64,000 bases of DNA from Cristatella mucedo (Eukaryota > Bryozoa > Phylactolaemata > Cristatellidae): assembly GCA_009760855.2 (NCBI GenBank), contig WPIO01000174.1:261501-325500 (forward strand), written 5' to 3'. Each line of letters begins with the position of its first letter. The stretch's first letter is position 1. The notes under the pieces were generated by a model. The model ran no database searches. It was not told the origin of the DNA and saw nothing but the letters and a program-made list of their open reading frames with translations. The translations under genes and the position numbers were made by a program. Below, piece after piece: positions 59,913-64,000 of the stretch.

Positions 59913-60299
59913 GTTTTATTTTATTTAATTTTATTTCCTGTTTTATTTTATATTTTATTTTATTTTTAAACGAGGCTGTTGACGCATTCGAGTGCCAATA
60001 TAACTGTGATCGCTATTAGCAGAATTCCAGACGTCGTAGACTTGACTATCTCTCTCCGGTATCCAGCAGCGAATGCCCGCATAACTTCTCGCATGTCTAC
60101 AATAATAATCGTTACAGCCGCCCACGAGGCTCACCTGTCTTACAAAGATATTAGGGCTCGGAGCTCGAAGTCAAAGTTTTCAGTGAAAAAATGTGACTCA
60201 CCGTATTCTAAATTTAAATTTCATCGCAGGTTTCAATCCCTTCTGTCAATGGATCGATAGCTTCATTATTATTTCAACGATGGATTTTCTCTCACATTA

Positions 60300-60440
60300 A
60301 CCAGATTGGTCTAGCGAGGTTAAGGCACTCGCTCCGGCCAAGGTCTGGCTGGGGTCGTGGGCTCGAGCCCCGAGGCATATGTAAAGCGCCTGAATAAGAT
60401 TAAGTTCTCTTAGGGCGCTATACAAATGAATTATATATAT
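60300..60440 (+). mobile_element. SINE-2 copy with LINE A tail
   Basis: tRNA-like head with A box (TTGGTCTAGCGAGGTTAAGG) and B box (GTGGGCTCGAGCCCCGAGGC), then TGTAAAGCGCCTGAATAAGA TTAAGTTCTCTTAGGGCGCT ATACAAATGAAT and a TA run. The tail matches the LINE A 3' end. Confidence 0.88.
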
Positions 60441-60594
60441 ATATATTATAGAGTCAAAACGGTTTTGTGAAGGTTACCCATTAATCATACGATCATGCTT
60501 CCTTTACAGTATATGTACAGAGCATAGAAAGAGATTAGCTCCTCGAGCTGAGAAAGCACCAGAGCACTATTATAATAAAATAAGAATTACAATA

Positions 60595-60790
60595 ATACAT
60601 TTATATAGCGTCCTCAGAGAAATTAGTCTCTTTCTAGGCACATGACGTATGCTGCAAAGGAAGCAGGATCGTATCGTCGGTGGTCATATGGTCGGCGCTA
60701 GCATACACAATGTCAACAAGCATAACATGGTTAGACCGGAAAGAAACTCCGAGTCGGCATGGAAGCATGGTTAGTGGCAGCATGCACAGT
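60595..60790 (-). mobile_element. LINE A 3'-end fragment
   Basis: Inverted 3' end (GCGTCCTCAGAGAAATTAGT CTCTTTCTAGGCAC) through CATGGTTAGTGGCAGCATGC, followed by a G12 run and unrelated GC-rich sequence. Confidence 0.82.
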
Positions 60791-61079
60791 GCTTCAGAGC
60801 GCTGAGCTGCCTCCGCGGGGGGGGGGGGGGCGTGGTCGCTTCATCACGGCGGCTAATCAAGGGGCCGTAGACGGGAATTTTCGCGGTCATGCGCTGTCGA
60901 GAGCCTTCGGCGTTCGGCATGTTTCGCGAATCGCACGTCTAGTATAAGCGCTCGGCATTCAATTTGACCCGTGACCTTGCTTGACTGCAACTACTACTAA
61001 CGACTACTACTTGCTACACATAGGACTCGATTCACCAAGTAGCTGCACTTCGGTAGCCAGTACGGGCCCTTGCCGATAA

Positions 61080-64000
61080 TAATTGATAACAACAGTTGGC
61101 AATTTCTGCTTTGAGCCGGCTGCTTGCAATCGAGACCGTGCATTTAGCCTGCACGTTGGTTATGATCGTCAGCAGCTGCTATCGCTTCGTCATCGCATGT
61201 CAAATGCATTCCTAGATATTAATGTTGTTGCTAAGATTCATGAACTATGCATTAACAAAAGAAAAGCACCCCGTAGCTGCCGCGGTGGCCGGAACCGCCA
61301 GCTGAGTACCAGCTCGTTCGGTACTCCTAGCCTTGTCTCGAACCGCTCAGCACGCTCCCCCACATGTAAATTCCTCAAACTTAGTGGTCATCAAGCCTGT
61401 TGTAACCCCATCTGCCAGACTTAATGCTTGCCTTTGGAATCCTCGCTCAATGTGCAATAAACCTCTAGTAATAAGCGACCTTATTTCTGAAAATGGTATC
61501 GACCTGCTCGCCCTAACTGAAAGTTGACTGAAATCGATACACTGTCCGACAATTAAAGACGCGACTCCATCTGGTTTCTCGTTCTTTCACACCCCTAGAT
61601 CAATCAAAACTGGAGGTGGAGTTGCTATTGTCGTTCGCTCGAAATTCAACTTCAAGCCATTTGCGGTACCCTCGAAGCAGTCTTTTGAATCAATTGTCCT
61701 GGTCTGATCCGAAAAGAAACTACCGATAGTGGCAGTAGTCTATCGCCCACCAGGTACCAAATCCTCCTTTATCTCAGATTTCTCCGATCTCATTTCGATT
61801 CTTTGTGCAAGAAATCGATCCTTCCTCGTAATGGGTGATTTCAACGTTCACTTTGATAACTTATCTGACGTTTTCAGCACCGAATTTCGTGCATTGACTG
61901 ACTCAGTTGTCTCTTGTGGCTCATGTGCATGGCCCTACCCACATTAAGGGTCACACACTCGACCAGATTTTCTCATATAACTGCACTTTGTCATCACCAA
62001 TTATTACTAAATCATGCTTATCTGACCACATGCAGATCTCATTCAATCTACAGTGTGCCCACATCCTCCTCTAAAATAACCTGTGAATCGCGAAACCTCA
62101 AGACCCTTGACATCGATGCTGTCCGTGCGAGAATATCTGCTTCACCTCTGCTGCTCAGTCCTCCCTCCGATCTGTCATCATTGGTAGATAGCTTCAACAC
62201 GACACTAGCTGACACGCTAGACGAGTTTGCCCCTCTGACAAAGCGGACTGTGTGCCCCCGCCCAGACGGCCTATGGTTTACCGCAGACATTAAACTAGCC
62301 AAGTCTACTAAACGAAAGCTTGAAAAAGCATACAAAAGATCCGGACAAACTGTCCATCGACAGGCATATGAAGACTACTGTAGGTCGTACCAATCGATCC
62401 TAGCAAAGGCTAAGTCTAGTTTTTATAAAAACATTGTTGAATCACAGATGCACAATCCAAAAATGCTGATGTCGACAATAAACCATCTCCTCAACCGTTC
62501 CCAGATTAGCTCCTTACCTGATGATCTAACTAACATAATTAATATGTCATTAGCCTCAGGTCATGTCCCAGCACCTTTCAAAAAAGCTGTAGTCAGGCCA
62601 CTTCTCAAGAAAGCTACACTTGATCAAGAGAACTTGAGCAACTACCGCCCAGTTTCCCTTCTACCGTTCCTATCAAAGACACTGGAACGGGTCGTGGCGG
62701 ACCAGCTGAACTCGTATATCGAAACCTCACACCTTGCTAGTAAGTTCCAGTCTGGCTTTAGAGCTAATCACTCCACAGAGTCAGCATTGCTTAGGGTATA
62801 CAACGACCTACTTAGGAATGCAGACATGAGTAGAGTGTCTCTGCTTGTTTTGCTTGATCTTTCGGCAGCTTTTGATACCATCGATCACAAAGTTCTTCTA
62901 GAGCACCTCTCGTCTCGCCTGGGCATCACTGGCACTGCTCTGCAGTGGTTCAGGTCCTATCTCAGTGGCAGACTCCAGAGTATTGACGCGAATGGACAAA
63001 GATCATCTGAAGTACCTCTGAAATATGGAGTACCTCACGGCTCAGTGCTAGGTCCGGTTCTTTTCACGGTTTATACTCTCCCTCTTGCTGATGTGATTGC
63101 CAAGCACAATCTAGGCTTTCACTTCTATGTGGATGACACTCAGTTGTACCTTTGCTTTGATCCCTCCCAGCCTTCGAGCACCTCAAATTCTCTAAACTCA
63201 CTTGCTGCATGCATCGATGACATTCGCAAATGGATGGCAGCAAATTTTCTAAAACTTAACGATGATAAAACTAACTTACTAGTTATGGGCAAACCCAGTG
63301 TGATCCAGAGATTGGAAAGGCTGACCCTCAAAATTGGCTCTGCCAGCATATCTCCAGTTGAATCAGCTCGAAATCTAGGTGTCATATTCCAAAGCGACCT
63401 CTCGTTAGACGACCATATCAGCTCCACAGTCAAATCCGCCTATTTTCAGCTTCATAACATTGCTAAAATTCGGGCTTGTTTAGATAAAGATACCACGTCA
63501 AAGTTGGTCCATGCATTCGTGACATCCCGTCTCGACTTCTGCAACTCCCTGCTTACTGGCCTACCAGCATGTGCGATCAGGCGATTGCAGCTGGTGCAAA
63601 ACTCCGCAGCTAGGCTTGTCTGTCGTGAGCGTCGCAGTTGCCACATTACTCCACTTCTCGCCGACCTGCACTGGCTACCAGTCAAGCAACGGATTGACTT
63701 CAAGGTTTTGTCGCTCACTTTTAGGTCCCTTCATTCTATGGCTCCAGCCTATCTCTCCGACATACTCCCCCATCAGGCCAAGCATCGTACCACCCGCTTT
63801 TCGGAATCCAACAGTCTAGAAATACCTCGTACAAACCTCAAATCCTTCGGAGACCGTGCATTTAGTTCATATGCTCCCAAAGCCTGGAACTCCCTGCCGA
63901 CCTGCGTCAGAACATCCTCTGACCTGACCACATTTAAAAGGAACCTAAAAACACACCTATTTAGGACAGCATTTAGTGGGTCCCTGTGATTCGTCCTTGA
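61080..64000 (+). mobile_element. LINE A copy, most complete in the window
   Basis: CR1/L2-like non-LTR retrotransposon. An Arg-rich segment (CRGGRNRQLS) precedes the endonuclease (ENGIDLLALTES; VYRPPGTKSSF; FLVMGDFNVHF), which carries stops at about 61526 and 61707 and a shifted frame at about 61945-62060. From there one long frame to 63989 carries reverse transcriptase: [57 protein letters not shown] (active-site Asp pair intact), [14 protein letters not shown] and the thumb. About 250 bp between SLPDD and LTNIINMSL, present in the 46-50-kb copy, is missing here, yet the frame is kept. The window ends inside the 3' untranslated region. Confidence 0.93.

Overview
This window reads as a piece of an intron-rich, non-vertebrate animal genome. 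It carries short coding exons with GT-AG and a few GC-AG introns, an animal-type ionotropic glutamate receptor, a C-type lectin/Sushi/EGF membrane protein, a mitochondrial ACOT9-type thioesterase and a THAP zinc-finger gene. CpG is not depleted, and there are many microsatellites, minisatellites, non-LTR retrotransposon copies and tRNA-derived SINEs. No operon, CRISPR, phage or bacterial feature is present. The species cannot be named from this sequence alone.

Layout. (1) 357-12790, minus strand: sixteen exons of an AMPA/kainate/delta-type glutamate receptor, from signal peptide to most of the S2 ligand-binding lobe; M4 and the C-tail lie beyond the left edge. (2) 12.8-15.3 kb: GC-rich spacer with a SINE and a possible MITE. 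(3) 15280-33403, minus strand: a 13-exon single-pass membrane protein with signal peptide, C-type lectin domain, Sushi domain, four EGF-like domains, transmembrane helix and Ala/Pro/Lys-rich tail. (4) 35177-42622, minus strand: nine exons of an acyl-CoA thioesterase 9 homologue, lacking only the N-terminal presequence exon(s). (5) 44652-52827, plus strand: a three-exon THAP-domain gene head-to-head with the thioesterase; its second intron holds a LINE split by another LINE. (6) 53-64 kb: no host gene recognised; LINE fragments, a decayed LTR retrotransposon, a diverged ~170-bp tandem repeat and, at the right edge, the best LINE copy.

Exons were assembled by following homology to the families and requiring AG acceptors, GT or GC donors and matching codon phase. 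All four models stay in frame across every junction, which is the main support for them. The genes share no obvious pathway: two are cell-surface proteins, one is mitochondrial, one is probably a DNA-binding protein.

Repeats fall into two LINE families here called A and B (both CR1/L2-like by their reverse transcriptase), and two tRNA-derived SINE types, one of which shares its 3' tail with LINE A. A recurring oddity is that tandem arrays sit at, or include, the 3' splice sites of several exons.
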